A stretch of 64,000 bases of DNA from Periplaneta americana. Lineage: Eukaryota; Arthropoda; Insecta; Blattodea; Blattidae. The notes below the pieces were generated by a model that made no database searches, was not told the origin of the DNA, and saw nothing but the letters and a program-made list of their open reading frames with translations. The stretch is from contig NC_091132.1 in the NCBI RefSeq assembly GCF_040183065.1, positions 163,671,102 to 163,735,101 on the forward strand, in the 5' to 3' direction. This document shows positions 10,683-21,777 of this stretch, piece after piece (position 1 is the stretch's first letter; every line of letters starts with the position of its first letter). Made by a program: the position numbers and the translations under genes.

Positions 10683-11820
10683 GTGCTTGTACAGGGACAT
10701 CATTTTATTTTTACTAACATTTTTAATATTAACCTGGTTATACCTTTAGAGAACCGGAAACACCATTCGCAACCCCCTTCCACGAGCGGAGTTCGATGAT
10801 ACTGGCGTAAAACACAAACAAAACACTACTAGGTATAGGAGGGAAAAAAGTAGTTCATCCATTTACGTAAACTAGAAAATATCGCGATTTTGAGTTTGTT
10901 AATTTTCATTGGGTTTTTGTTTAATCAAAATGCAGTAGCCTACTGTATTAAGAATAAGTGTTTTTACTCACGAACTGAGTTATCCATCCGAACGTAGTCA
11001 TTAAGCAGTGTATATTATAATGTCTACAGCACATCAGCGTACAATATAGAGTATGAAGTTAAATTGAAAAATAATCATAATATGGATATTTAAACAAATT
11101 TTTGAAAATGGTGGCCGTTCATTTCGATACCGGTACAAGGCTTCAGTTCTTTTGTGCATATTATCGCACTATAGACTATTGCATCTAATTCCAATTGCCA
11201 GTTTCGTCCTTCGTAATAGTAACTCATGTTGAAATAATTCTGTACCTACTCTATAAAAGAGTACCTTACGTACTGTAAATTCAATCTTCACTTCTGCCTG
11301 ACCCGCACAGATAAAATTACTCAGACATGCTATCTACTGTCCGTCCAAGTAATATGCCGCAGGATCGTAGAAAGGGGGGAAAATCACGTGACAGTTAATT
11401 ACTTAACGAGGCCCTTTTATTTAAGTTATTTTAAACAGTTGTATAATATTACGTAAACGTCCAATTCCTAACAGAAATTAATGTTTTCAGAAAAGAGCTA
11501 GACAGCCCAGCTTTTACAGAGGAGCGAGCAGAAGCAGGTGGGGGAAATCGGGACGCGACGTAGGCAAACGGACGAAAGTACCTGTGCGAAAATATGGTTC
11601 AATATTGAAAGCTCTTTCGTCACTGGAAAACGCGAACATATTTCTGGAACATACTATACTCACTAGCTGAATGCTGTTTACTATATGCGGCCTTGGTTCT
11701 GTGTGGAGGACTGTTGGAACTTCATTAGTAGAAGGGGTGGGAGTGAAGTACATTAAAAAACTCAGGTACAATAAAAATTGAAGTAAAAATAAAATGATGT
11801 CCCTGTACAAGAGCATGGCT
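10683..11820. repeat. Inverted pair of a dispersed repeat end
   Basis: The phrase CTTGTACAGGGACATCATTT and the following TTATTTTTACT occur on the plus strand from about 10688 and, inverted, ending near 11812. The right copy extends further (to about 11480). Between them (10800-11480) nothing else was recognised. They may be two 5' ends of one element family in opposite orientation. Confidence 0.55.
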
Positions 11821-12058
11821 ATTCGGAAGGAATGTCCGAACTTTAATCAATGGAGACGTGCAAGACGAGGCCTGATCGGTAGACTGCTACGTAGCCTGTT
11901 AGCTCGTTGGTAGCTCGTAGAATGAATCACCTCATTTTTCCAGCTACCAGCCACCAAAAATGTTTTTACAGCGCATGCGTCCGTAGAACTTCCCCACGTG
12001 CTAAACGCCTACTGCTCGTCATATCGACGCGTGTAATGGATTGGGAAAGATTATTTCA

Positions 12059-12125
<67 letters not shown>

Positions 12126-12130
12126 GTAAC

Positions 12131-12195
<65 letters not shown>
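12059..12195. repeat. (AAT)n microsatellite, long
   Basis: About 45 trinucleotide units with a single AGTAAC interruption. The poly-Ile and poly-Asn open frames across it are artefacts. Confidence 0.97.
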
Positions 12196-12197
<2 letters not shown>

Positions 12198-12388
12198 TTT
12201 ATTCTCAGAGAAATACAACAGAAAGAAATTGTAAATTTACAACATTCTAACACATCCCTAAAAGAGAGTGTTCTCGTGCTCGGGACGCACAAATTACAAC
12301 ATCTAAAAATTATTCATTACTTGTAACATATTGCTTACATACATTTTTAAATTTCAGACTGTTGGAGATAAATAAATTTGCGTATTTC

Positions 12389-14022
12389 CAGGGGCGGCTC
12401 GTCCATAAGAGCTGCGGAGCTGCAGCACTCCCTGCTTTGACAGGAAAATAAAAATAATATTAATTTTAATTTTTAGAAGAATTGTTACAGCTTTTATTGG
12501 TAAATTGCTTCATATTTCATCTGGTCGGGAATATGTACTACTATCTTATGCATAATCTTTTTGCGCGTCGACTGTATTGGAATTGACACTGCATTCAAAG
12601 TCGTCCTGGGATCTGCACGGTGGTCAGCTCATAGAGAGTATGTCTTGCATGGTCAGGGGGTAGAGAGGTGAAGGGAAGCAGAGGGGAAACTGCCGCTGTT
12701 TAAAACCCATATCTCGCTGCATGGTTTGCAGAGCCAGACAACAAGGGATCTTTCCTCTCCTCCCACACCGCTATTGTAATGCTGCGTCAAATGGATTCTC
12801 TATTCCCTTGAAACTTAATGACAAAATTTTTCTTTTCTTTTCACATACTTATTGTTGTAGAATCTTATTGAGTTAATATAACGAAATTAATATTCTCTTT
12901 TGTCTTATTATTACCTATATATCCAGTCTCCAGCAGAACCTAATATTTGCCTTAACTCAAAATGATTGCATGAGTAGAATCCTTTTGATATAGCACGTAA
13001 AATACGAAAGAGACTTCTTTTCCAGTTTTAGAAAATTGTTGACCATCAGTACCGGTATATCTGAGTGTTGCTTTGGTGTGACGTCTTAATACCGTAACTT
13101 AACCATTGCAAATTTGCAAGCATGAGTGTGTGTGAATTACAGAATAATAATTTTATTTTTCTCAACTTTCCCTTGCGGAGAATATTGATGTAATGAAGTG
13201 AAATTAAAGGGTCGTCCGTTATCCGACTTAAATCTTACTTAAGCTTCATCCAGCCGAAATAGTGCATATATGTAAGGAAGTATAACAATGACATTTACGC
13301 TAAGCATTTGTGGTTACGTGGATGTGAACAAAAAAAATCTGTATTTTGTTTCCTTGCCTCCTCTTCGGTGGCGATGCTGCATGGACTAGGAGTGGTGTGA
13401 CACATTTAGGACATTTGCCCCTAAAAAGCAAAATGCACGAATCTTCGCAGTCTCACCTGAAAAATGTTGTTTCATTGGCTATGTTACGCAACTCATACTG
13501 CCGTGAAATTAAGTGAAACGAACAGAACAAACATTCTCAAACATAATCAAGAAGTGAGAAAAAATCGTGAAATTATTTAAAAAAAAATATTGATTGTATC
13601 AAATTTTGTGGCCAATATGAACTTCCCCCAAGGGGACATGATGAAAAAGCGATTCGAAGAACCCTGAAGTGTTTCGTGGGTTGCTACATTTCGTGAGTAA
13701 TCTAAACGAGCCTCTCAAAAATCATTTGGAACATGCCATTGTTTAAGGTCATTCTAAGACAATTCAGAATGAACTGGTAGATTGTAAGTTGAGTGTCTGC
13801 CGATCTGAAATTCAGACTGAAATCGATGGTATTAGTTTTTCTTAGGGATTAGCAAATGGTCCCACAGACGTCTCCCAACTAAGTCAGGAAGTTTTGGTTT
13901 TTCGATATGTAGTGCATTTATTTTTGTCCTATACTTATTAGTAATGGTACCAAGAAGTGAAATTTGTATGTACCGAAATCTACTGCAGCTCTCCCAATCC
14001 ACAAGTTCACGAGCCGCCACTG
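12389..14022 (+). mobile_element. hAT transposon (DUF4371/ZMYM-like transposase relics), 1.63 kb
   Basis: The terminal inverted repeats are CAGGGGCGGCTCGT at 12389 and its counterpart ACGAGCCGCCACTG ending at 14022. They are flanked by a perfect 8-bp duplication, cgtatttc (12381-12388 and 14023-14030). Plus-strand sequence around 13580-13850 still reads like the N-terminal part of a hAT transposase: FCGQYELPPRGHDEKAIR, then LKNHLEHAIV, then KTIQNELVDCKLSVC. The C-terminal catalytic and dimerisation parts are missing, so this is an internally deleted, inactive copy. Confidence 0.88.
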
Positions 14023-14394
14023 CGTATTTCTCTAGCAATTTCAAAGGCACGTTGGGTCCGATAAGTATAATAGTAATACGCATTTACTTAATGAACAATT
14101 CCCGAATTTAAATAACCCGCTTTACAAACCTGTAAGGAAGTAATTCTTGGTAATCCACTAGGTTTGCCAGGTGCATAGTTTTCTTTAAATGCTAACGTAT
14201 TTCTGTAAAGGTCAGTCGTGTTGCTACAACATTGCGGTTAGGTCATCTTCTCCTCAACCAAATTTGTAAGTATTAAAAACCACGATTCTAACTTCAACAT
14301 TCACTTTTTAACTTTCAATTTCAAAATTTTTACACTTCCCCATTATATTTTACAGGACTTCGGTTTCATACACCGCTCAAACAACAGCACGACA
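14023..14394. other. Unannotated stretch
   Basis: No feature recognised. Confidence 0.5.
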
Positions 14395-14543
14395 ACGTAG
14401 TACATATGTATCCATAGATAGTTGCTAACCACTAGGATCGCTACTATCGTCTCATTACAGACAATGCGAAATAGTACCAGCACAGTCTATTGTTCCTAGC
14501 ACCCTCACAACTCAAGCTTCGTTACTGTGTATTCTAGGCTGTG
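14395..14543 (-). mobile_element. CACAGTC-family MITE, truncated
   Basis: It contains GATAGTTGCTAACCACTAGG, the CTCATTACAGACAATG core and the right TIR (AAGCTTCGTTACTG...). The left TIR is missing. Confidence 0.8.
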
Positions 14544-15052
14544 CTTTTACTGTGTTTTGGCAATGTGATGTATATTCTGAAATGGCGTTAATAGGTTTCT
14601 TTCACTGTCCTTCGTAAGTTCGTCATATTTTGCAAGAGTTAAACGTAACTTCTCCCCATTTGCGTTCTAAAAGCTGGGCAACAGTAGTTTATTCCTACGC
14701 TGATTTATCATATTTAGTAGCCTGCTGAAGAACATTAACCTGACACAGCTAATGAATATCTAATCTGCCGAGAATATAGAAAAAGAAAGTAATATATGCG
14801 ATGAACCACTGCAATAGTATGAACCATAGTTGAACTCAGACCTATTCCCAGAATGCGAATGATATTTTATATTATAACGGGGGAAGATGAGACCGAGAGT
14901 AAGCAGTGCTTCACATTTTAACATATACAGTCTATGTGAAATAGTACATAGAACAATGTTGTCCACTAAAGAAATTAGGTATTTATACTTTTATATTGCT
15001 TTTAAATACCACTAAATGTTAATAGACGCAATATTTTAAAATAATGCTAAAG
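14544..15052. other. Unannotated stretch
   Basis: No gene or repeat recognised. Confidence 0.5.
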
Positions 15053-15305
15053 TTAAAAATTGTTCCGGGACCGGGTATTGAACTAGCGCGTCAGTGCTCT
15101 ACCACTGAGCTATCCAGGAATGATATACGACCACAGTACAATTCTTCCTTTTGTCCACATACCTCAAGTAGATTGACAACCATCAAAGACCCAACAGAGT
15201 ACATACCACTGTATGACTTTAAATTGTGGTTTAATGTTTAAGGTCATGCACGTTTATTATGCGAATCTGGCTTCCAGGTCCAGGGTTCGATACCTGGTCC
15301 TGGAC
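15053..15305. repeat. Two inverted tRNA-like (SINE head) fragments
   Basis: On the minus strand, 15053-15117 reads CCTGGATAGCTCAGTGGTAG...TTCAATACCCGGTCC, with A-box and B-box-like words. On the plus strand, 15260-15305 ends GGGTTCGATACCTGGTCC. The two pair as an inverted repeat. Neither folds as an intact tRNA gene, so they are best read as SINE heads. Confidence 0.5.
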
Positions 15306-15399
15306 CGCTAATATCGACTCATTACAGACAATGCGAAAGAGTCTATTGTTTCTAGCACCCTCACAACTCAAGCTTCGTGACTATATATACTAGACTGTG
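15306..15399 (-). mobile_element. CACAGTC-family MITE, left half missing
   Basis: Begins at CGCTAATATCG and ends with the right TIR ...TATACTAGACTGTG. It abuts the pogo-like element at 15403. Confidence 0.8.
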
Positions 15400-15402
15400 G
15401 TA

Positions 15403-16558
15403 AAACCTCTCTTAAAACGAAACGCGATCGTTCCAGAATTGTTTTCCGTTTTCACAGGGTTTCGTTTTACAAAGGGTTGAGTTTTGGTAAAACTAAAAAT
15501 AGACTACTGCAATATGCTCACTTAGGAAGAGCACAGTGAAGAAATAATTTGAAATAAAAGTTACTACAGTACATGCAAAGTGAATTTCATTTTCATAATT
15601 ATTAACTTACGTAATAGCAGCCTCTCTCTCTCTCTCCCTCTCTGCGCCCTAGTTTCTTGGCCCCCACATTTATTTTAAAGTATATTGCCGCAACTTTCTT
15701 TTGAAGGGAACGTTGTACGATTTCCTTCGCGTCCTGCATCAATTCAGAGCGTAAAGTGCGTTCGGTTGTGTAACTGAAGTTGTGTTTTGTGGAAAATAGA
15801 TTAACTTCACTTTAGACAAAACAATCCTTAGATGGCAGGTAGCAATGGCTAAAAACAGTATGACTCTACGACCTTGACGTTTTTATTGCTCCATTAAAAG
15901 AATGGAGGCACTCTTCCACGGTAGACCTGATCATCTAAGCTTTTTTATTAAATCGCACAGTTTTACTTTATTCGCACTCTTATTTAACACTGTATTGGCA
16001 TATTAACATAAAACTCAGAATAAATAAACGGAAATGTGAAACTAAATCGACACTACACTACAATTATTCGCAGTTTTATTCCACTAGCACTGTCCTTTAT
16101 CACTGTATTGGCTTCTTAGCACAAAACTGAGAATAAATGAACAAAATGCAAGAGGGTTGGAAGAAGTAACGGTACACGAGGTCAGTAACCTGCCCGGGTC
16201 CTTGACAATAAGCACAGAAGCTTCACCCCAACGCCTGACAAAGAATAGCGATAGTCTTCCAGATCATTCATTGCATGTACAGTCACACAAAAAATTATGC
16301 CATGCTTCGTACAGTATTATCGCAAAATGAAAAATGGTTTGAAATAATTTAGCAATGGTTACGCTTAAAATTATGGTATCCGTTTCAGTCAGGTTTCTTT
16401 TTACCTAAATGGTGCCCAAAAATGATTCCGTTTTCGCATTAGGCAGTTTTCCGTTTTAAACTATTATTTTACATAGGAAATCATTCCATTTTCAAATTTA
16501 TTTTTCGATTGTCCAGGTTTCCTTTTTTATAGAGGGTACGTTTTAACAAGGTTTTCTG
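15403..16558. mobile_element. pogo/Tigger-like TIR remnant
   Basis: The left end AAACCTCTCTTAAAACG and the right end (read inverted) CAGAAAACCTTGTTAAAACG match each other. They resemble pogo/Tigger termini (CAGT..AACCTCG.TA.AACG). TA lies outside both ends. The outermost bases of the left end look lost at the junction with the MITE. No transposase frame is visible. A short (CT)n run lies at 15621-15643. Confidence 0.5.
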
Positions 16559-16660
16559 TAGTGTTATGTAAATAACGGTGGATATGAATTATCTTTTTAT
16601 GCAAAATTATCACATAAAGCTGATGTTAAATATCCTTTGTACATAAATTGCCTGTAATTA

Positions 16661-16891
16661 GTATCGTAAACTGGGGTAAAGAGGATCACATGTGGTAAAG
16701 TGGATAATATGTGTATTGTTAGATAAGTCAGCGCCACAAGGATCACACATGCAAAGAAAACTATTTTTAGTGGCATTTATAGAAGAAAGGTTTTCTTTGC
16801 ATGTGTGATCCATGTGGCACTGACTTATCTAAGCAATACACTTATGATTCACTTTACCACACGTGATCCTCTTTAACCCAGTTTACGGTAC
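16661..16891. mobile_element. Hairpin (foldback) MITE, 231 bp
   Basis: The arms of about 95 bp are nearly perfect inverted copies: GGTAAAGAGGATCAC...CACACATGCAAAGAAAAC at left and GTTTTCTTTGCATGTGTGAT...GTGATCCTCTTTAACC at right, with a loop of about 30 bp. The outermost words are GTATCGTAAACTGG and CCAGTTTACGGTAC. Transcribed, it would form one long hairpin. Confidence 0.8.
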
Positions 16892-17289
16892 AAGAAGTAA
16901 TTACGATTCAATTAGTCGACTGCTTCTTCCAGTAGATTTCTACAGTTTCTAAAGAGTACTGATATGAAAATACTACCTGTTCTTCTATTTTTAGGAGCTT
17001 CAAGATCATTTTCAAACTAATTTCACACACGTTACAAAACACCACAAGTACTATGGAAATATAACCAATCATATTTATTACATATAAATATATATAATTT
17101 CCCGATCAAACATTGTATATGTTCAGTCCATGCTGACACCACTAGAAGATAATACAGATGCAATTGCCAGTTCACAGGTATCACTTTTACAAAAAACCAA
17201 ATGAAACATTTCCTAAATTAATTGTAATGGATTATTATAGACGTTCTCCTCAATGCGTCTCTTTCTGTTAAGAAAAATAAACAATGTTT
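16892..17289. other. Unannotated stretch
   Basis: A+T-rich with no feature recognised. Confidence 0.5.
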
Positions 17290-18080
17290 GCTATATTTTG
17301 ATCGTCCTATACATAGAAATATTTATGTTTGTATTTCCTACAAAAAATATCAGTAAACGAAAGAAAGAAAAGCATGGTATTTTAACGACTTTTCGATAGT
17401 TTGCCTGTATATTTGGATTGAAATTTCCACTGTGACAAATTTTTACCCCAGATATCAATTTTGAATTGGTTCTCACCATTGTGCGTACGTATATGTTTCC
17501 ATTACGTCCTGAATTAAAAGAAACTTTCCCACAGGTATTCAATTTGAGAAACATTTCTCTCTGTGTGTATATAAACCGGTTCTAACTTTTCCCATGTTTG
17601 AGAAACTTCTTGCACAGGTAACATATTTGAATAGCTTTTCGCCATTGTATGTTGATAAATCAGCTCTCAAGTGTCCAGAATTTGATACTTTTCCTACAGA
17701 TATCGCACTGGAACACTTTTTCACTCGTGCACGTTAGTACATGGCGTCTGAGAAGTTTAAAAGTTGAGAATATTATCTCAGTTATAGAATTTGAGTGACA
17801 TTTCACTCGGGTGCGTAAGCATATGGGTACAGAATATTCCGAATTCTAGAAGGCATGGCATTTGAATGGAGTTTCGTCAAGATGAGTACGTAGATGACTT
17901 CTCAAAGAGCTTGATAATTAGAAACATTCACCACAGATATCGAATGGGAAAGGATTTTTTTGCCAAAATGCGTAAATTCATAAGTTCTGAGGGAGCCTGA
18001 TTCTGAGAAATGCTTCCGATACCTAACAGATTTGAACGGCCTGTCGCAAGTACGTGCATACGTGTTCCAAGAGAACTCAT
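17290..18080 (-). pseudogene. Decayed C2H2 finger array downstream of gene A
   Basis: On the minus strand the stretch still shows finger-spaced words in several frames: VFQCDICRKS, SNSGHLRADLSTYNGEKLFK, CARSFSNMGKVRT and LNTCGKVSFNSG. The periodic TGEK-type linkers are degraded (for example YNGEKLF) and zinc-ligand Cys and His residues are often lost. Frames change repeatedly. It lies directly 3' of the gene A stop codon in the same orientation. It is therefore either the lost distal part of gene A's array or the finger exon of a third, dead paralogue. I favour the former weakly because no separate leader exon was found between them. Confidence 0.7.
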
Positions 18081-18101
18081 GAAAAGTTAATCACTTGTAT
18101 C

Positions 18102-19038
18102 TCATTTATGTGTCTTTTGGTCTTTGTGCTTGCATCTATGTCTTTTGAAAGATCCTAACTCTGAAAAACATTTCAAACATATGGAACATTTGTATGGCTT
18201 TTCCCCAGTATGAGTGCGCATATGAACTTTTCGAGTACATGAATGGGAGAAGCATTTCCCACAACTGTCGCATCTGAACGGCTTCTCGCCCGTGTGAGAA
18301 CGTCTGTGAGTTCTAAGATGTCCCGATTCTGAAAATTTTTTTCCACAATAATCGCACGTAAAAGGCTTTTCACCAGTGTGAGTGCGTGTGTGTTTTCTAA
18401 GAGACCACAACACTCTGAACACTTTCCCACATGTATCACATTTGAAAGGTTTTTCGCCGGTGTGAGAGCGTAGATGTGTACTGAGATTTCCCGATTGTGC
18501 AAAACGTATCCCACATGTATCGCATTTGAATGGCTTTTCACCAGTATGCGTGCGTATATGAATACTTAAATTGCAAAGAGCTTTAAAACATTTTCCGCAG
18601 GTATCACATTTGAATCGCTTTTTACCAATTAGCAAACAGTCATGGGTTTTGAGACTCCGTGATTGTGAGAAACATTTTCCACAACTGTCGCACTTGAATG
18701 AATTTTCGCCAATGTGCGTGCGTATGTGTGTCTCCAGATTGCAAAGACATTTGTAGCATTTACCACATGTATCACATTTAAGTAGCTTTTCGGCAGTACG
18801 TACACGGGTTTCGAGATCTTCAGATTTCGATAAACATTCTACATAGGTATCGCATTTGGACGTCGATTTGTCAGTATGACGGCCAGACTGTGTCAGCAAA
18901 TTCTTCTTTGTTCCACTCATGTGGTCGTAAATCTCTGATTCAAGCGCACTTATGGAACAAGGGTTCACGGAGGCGACACAATTTTCCGGAGTTGTGTGTT
19001 TCTTCTGCGCTTCTTGAATCCCATCAGTGTAGAATATG
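18102..19038 (-). CDS. Gene A, coding exon 4: C2H2 zinc-finger array
   Basis: This is the last coding exon of a 412-aa C2H2 zinc-finger protein, presumably a nuclear DNA-binding transcription regulator. The acceptor TTCTTCATTTCAG lies just above 19038, and the first base completes an AGC (Ser) codon split after exon 3. After a linker of about 65 residues (SIFYTDGIQEAQ...) comes one decayed finger unit (KCDTYVECLSKS, most zinc ligands lost). Eight finger units joined by TGEKPF-type linkers follow. Unit 2 (KCDSCGKCFSQSRSLKTHDC) lacks its last His; the others keep C-x2-C and H-x3-H. Unit 7 has lost the usual helix Leu (SCTRKVH). The array ends RHRCKHKDQKTHK. Decayed fingers lie just beyond the stop. 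Exon plan and phases equal those of gene B. Confidence 0.88.
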
Positions 19039-19381
19039 CTGAAATGAAGAAGATCCCATTTGTGAAAGTTGCGAATGTCCAGAGATAAAAAATAATCAAA
19101 ATTACAAGACATGGTGCAATACAGTAAATTCCTGCTTTACAAACTGATGTATACAGTAGATCATCGATTATCCGAATACCGATCAACTGAAACATCGGTT
19201 AACCAAAGCATTCCAGTCGGAAAATTTGAATTTGTGTGTGCGCCATGTAGAAGTTTCGCTAGCGCTGTTTGCCAGATTTAGTGGCAAGAAAACGAGTCTC
19301 AACTCTGAATCAAAAAGTTTGGACTTCTTTTCCTAAAACTGTAAGCCTAATTTTATGGCTGTTTTGAACGTGTCAAACTAG

Positions 19382-19783
19382 TGCTATGTATCAATGAATT
19401 TAAATATTTTTATTCAATCTTATGGCTTAACACTATATAATATAAACCAAATTAATTCAATATTTTACATATTTACATGGTATTGTGTCATCATACAAAC
19501 TTTTCGCACTCATGGGGCATCTTCAGGTAGGAAGTGTTTACAATATCAATCTAAAATCAATTAAAATAATCTGGCCTCATGTTTGATTATTTTATTCTTA
19601 TTTTAATTGATTTTAGATTGATATTGTAAACACTTCGTACCTGAAGATGACCCATGAGGGCGAAAATGTTTGTATGATGACACAATATGATGTAAATATA
19701 TAAAATATTGAATAAATTTGTTTTATATTATATGTTAAGCCATAAGATTGAATAAAAATATTTAAATTAATTAATACATAGCA
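19382..19783. mobile_element. Foldback element, ~180-bp arms
   Basis: The arms run from TGCTATGTATCAATGAA at 19382 to the inverted TTAATACATAGCA at 19783 and match almost throughout (TTATTCAATCTTATGGCTTA, CAATATCAATCTAAAATCAA). Each arm carries, near the loop, a phrase of the form CTGAAGATG.CCCATGAG..GCGAAAA.GTTTGTATGATG, which resembles a degraded hammerhead core. It sits in intron 3 of gene A. Confidence 0.8.
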
Positions 19784-20551
19784 TTAATAAGGGCTTAGCT
19801 GACCATTCAAAAATGAATTGTAAATTAAATTGTCAAAATAGGCTAGTCAGTTTTCTGTGTTATTTTATAAGACGTATGATACAAAATATATACTCTTTGT
19901 TTAATATCAGTGTTTCTTTGTTTCATACTGCTTCTATATCACTGGCAAAATTTGTATTCGTAAATTATCGGTTACCCGAAAAATCAATTAGCCGAACACC
20001 ATCTGTCCCGAATTGTTTCAGATAATCGATGCTCTACTGTATGCATCTCGCATACAATAATTGGCAAAAAACTCCAATCGTCTAAAATGCATTGAAATTT
20101 TATACCTGGAAAATTAGAAATCAGATCATCATACTATGAAATAAAATTTAAGTAAAACGATTGCAAACAACGTGCGAATAAAACGCCCTCTACACCAAGT
20201 CTAAACTCGTATTATAATATTTATATGGAAATTCTTTCCAATCTAAAGCAGTGAACAAGGATCAAACCTCTTGAAAATAATAAATTAAAATCTAAATTTC
20301 GAATATTTGCATGTTGCTAAAAACGATTTTCAAGGTTTATTCACTGCACTTGTTTTGTCTCCTACAATACATCTGCACTTCTATATTTCATGACCAATGC
20401 TACCACATCAGACAAGCCGTGGTCGAGAATTACAGGAGATCTCGCAGTTATCTTGCTATACGTCATGTAACACGTAAGATTAATGCTCTACGTCATCATT
20501 TACTTGAACCAGCGAAACAGGCTAAGAATGAACATGTACACCCACACTCAC
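19784..20551. other. Gene A intron 3, remainder
   Basis: Intronic sequence between exon 4 and exon 3 (19039-20551). Apart from the foldback element nothing was recognised. Confidence 0.6.
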
Positions 20552-20634
20552 CTCTCAGATAAGATTTCAGATTCCTCTGTCGATACTTCCAGCATAGACT
20601 CCTCTTTTATTGTAGACACGACAAATGACTCTTC
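20552..20634 (-). CDS. Gene A, coding exon 3 (acidic linker)
   Basis: An 83-bp exon encoding EESFVVSTIKEESMLEVSTE then ESEILSE, with a last codon split as AG|C. It is bounded by a TTTCAG acceptor (above 20634) and a perfect GTGAGT donor (20551-20546). Its length, phase (0 in, 2 out) and the pattern with KEE...VSTEESE match gene B exon 3 at 41316-41398, which is strong evidence that both are real coding exons. Confidence 0.85.
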
Positions 20635-21169
20635 CTGAAACAGCAAATAGCGGTATAACAAAGAAATGGTACCGTTTCTGGTGTAAAAAGAAACACAAGG
20701 TGAATCTACAAATGTAACATGAGGCCAACAGAATGCTCTAAAAATGGGAACATATAAAATATGAAGAAGTGCTTAAGGAATTAGTCACAAAAAATTTACT
20801 ACGAGTACTTCTACAATTTTATCAGGATACCTGAAAAAGTAGAGTTGAAGACTAGGAACACTGTTGAGAGACACAATTCTCTGGGAAACAGGTAAATAGG
20901 GTATCCAATGAAACAGTGGAGAGAAAATACGATACAGTACTGGGCCACATAGCCCATATCTTCTTAGAAGATGATGATTATTTTTTACTTCGTTATTTAA
21001 CGACGCTGTATCAACTATTTACTTCTTTTGTGTGTAAAAGCTTTGATTCATCAACTACAATGCATTAAAATTTCTTCATTATAAGAATAACGCACTTATA
21101 GTAATCCACTACGTAATCAATTCAACAAAACTCATTCTATTCAGCTATCATTGTTCACGGAACTTCTAC
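20635..21169. other. Gene A intron 2, distal part
   Basis: Intronic. A fragment of the family 1/2 SINE tail (TTATTTAACGACGCTGTATC) lies at 20985-21012. Nothing else was recognised. Confidence 0.6.
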
Positions 21170-21760
21170 TGGGTGTTCAGTTCAAAATGTGTCTTGGCTC
21201 GCTGTATGCCGTCATGTGGCTAGCTGATGAGCCTAGAGAATTCAATCTTCCTACACTTCCGCAGCTCAGGTGTATAATCTAAGAGGCAGAGAAGTTGGCT
21301 AGCAAGTACGGCGTTCATTCTTAAGAGTACGTGCCGATACGTACGGTAACGCCGGTAGTGGCAGGAATGCGAACTGTTTGGAAATACGTACTGTCGGGAT
21401 ATGGGGAGAGGGTTAAGACGATTACTTACGTATTTGTTGACATTAACTTCGACGGTCAACATGGACACGGAGCATTTGATCTGTGTTGTGGAATGTTACC
21501 GTACGCAACCGATGATAACAAATACCCTGCGTATGACTTGCCGGCGCAAAACACAGTTCGAAAGAGGTTATGGTAGCACACAGACCGTACAGGCCGCCAT
21601 CTGTTGCTACGACGTTCAAGTTATACCGTACACGTTCTCATGTTCAGATTGAAGAACGCCTTAAATAATAGGCAACTTCTCTAACATATAAGCTGAAACA
21701 CGCTTCAAATCGGTGACCCAACAACAGTGACGTCATGACACACTTTGAAATGAACACCGA
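21170..21760. mobile_element. TIR element, 590 bp, unclassified
   Basis: Left end TGGGTGTTCAGTTCAAAATG and right end (inverted) TCGGTGTTCATTTCAAAGTG agree at most positions, then TGTC follows in both. The interior is relatively G+C-rich for this window, with open frames on both strands that resemble no domain I know. No clear target duplication, so the superfamily is not assigned. Confidence 0.55.
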
Positions 21761-21777
21761 GTTGTGCTCATCATTTC

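Noticed and set aside
11907-12326. Open frames of poly-Ile / poly-Asn on both strands
   Set aside because: They are frames of the long (AAT)n array at 12059-12195.
15044-15120. Possible tRNA gene on the minus strand
   Set aside because: The acceptor stem and anticodon arm do not close; it is better explained as a SINE fragment inverted relative to 15260-15305.
18173-18541. 122-aa minus-strand frame
   Set aside because: Alternative frame of the gene A finger exon.
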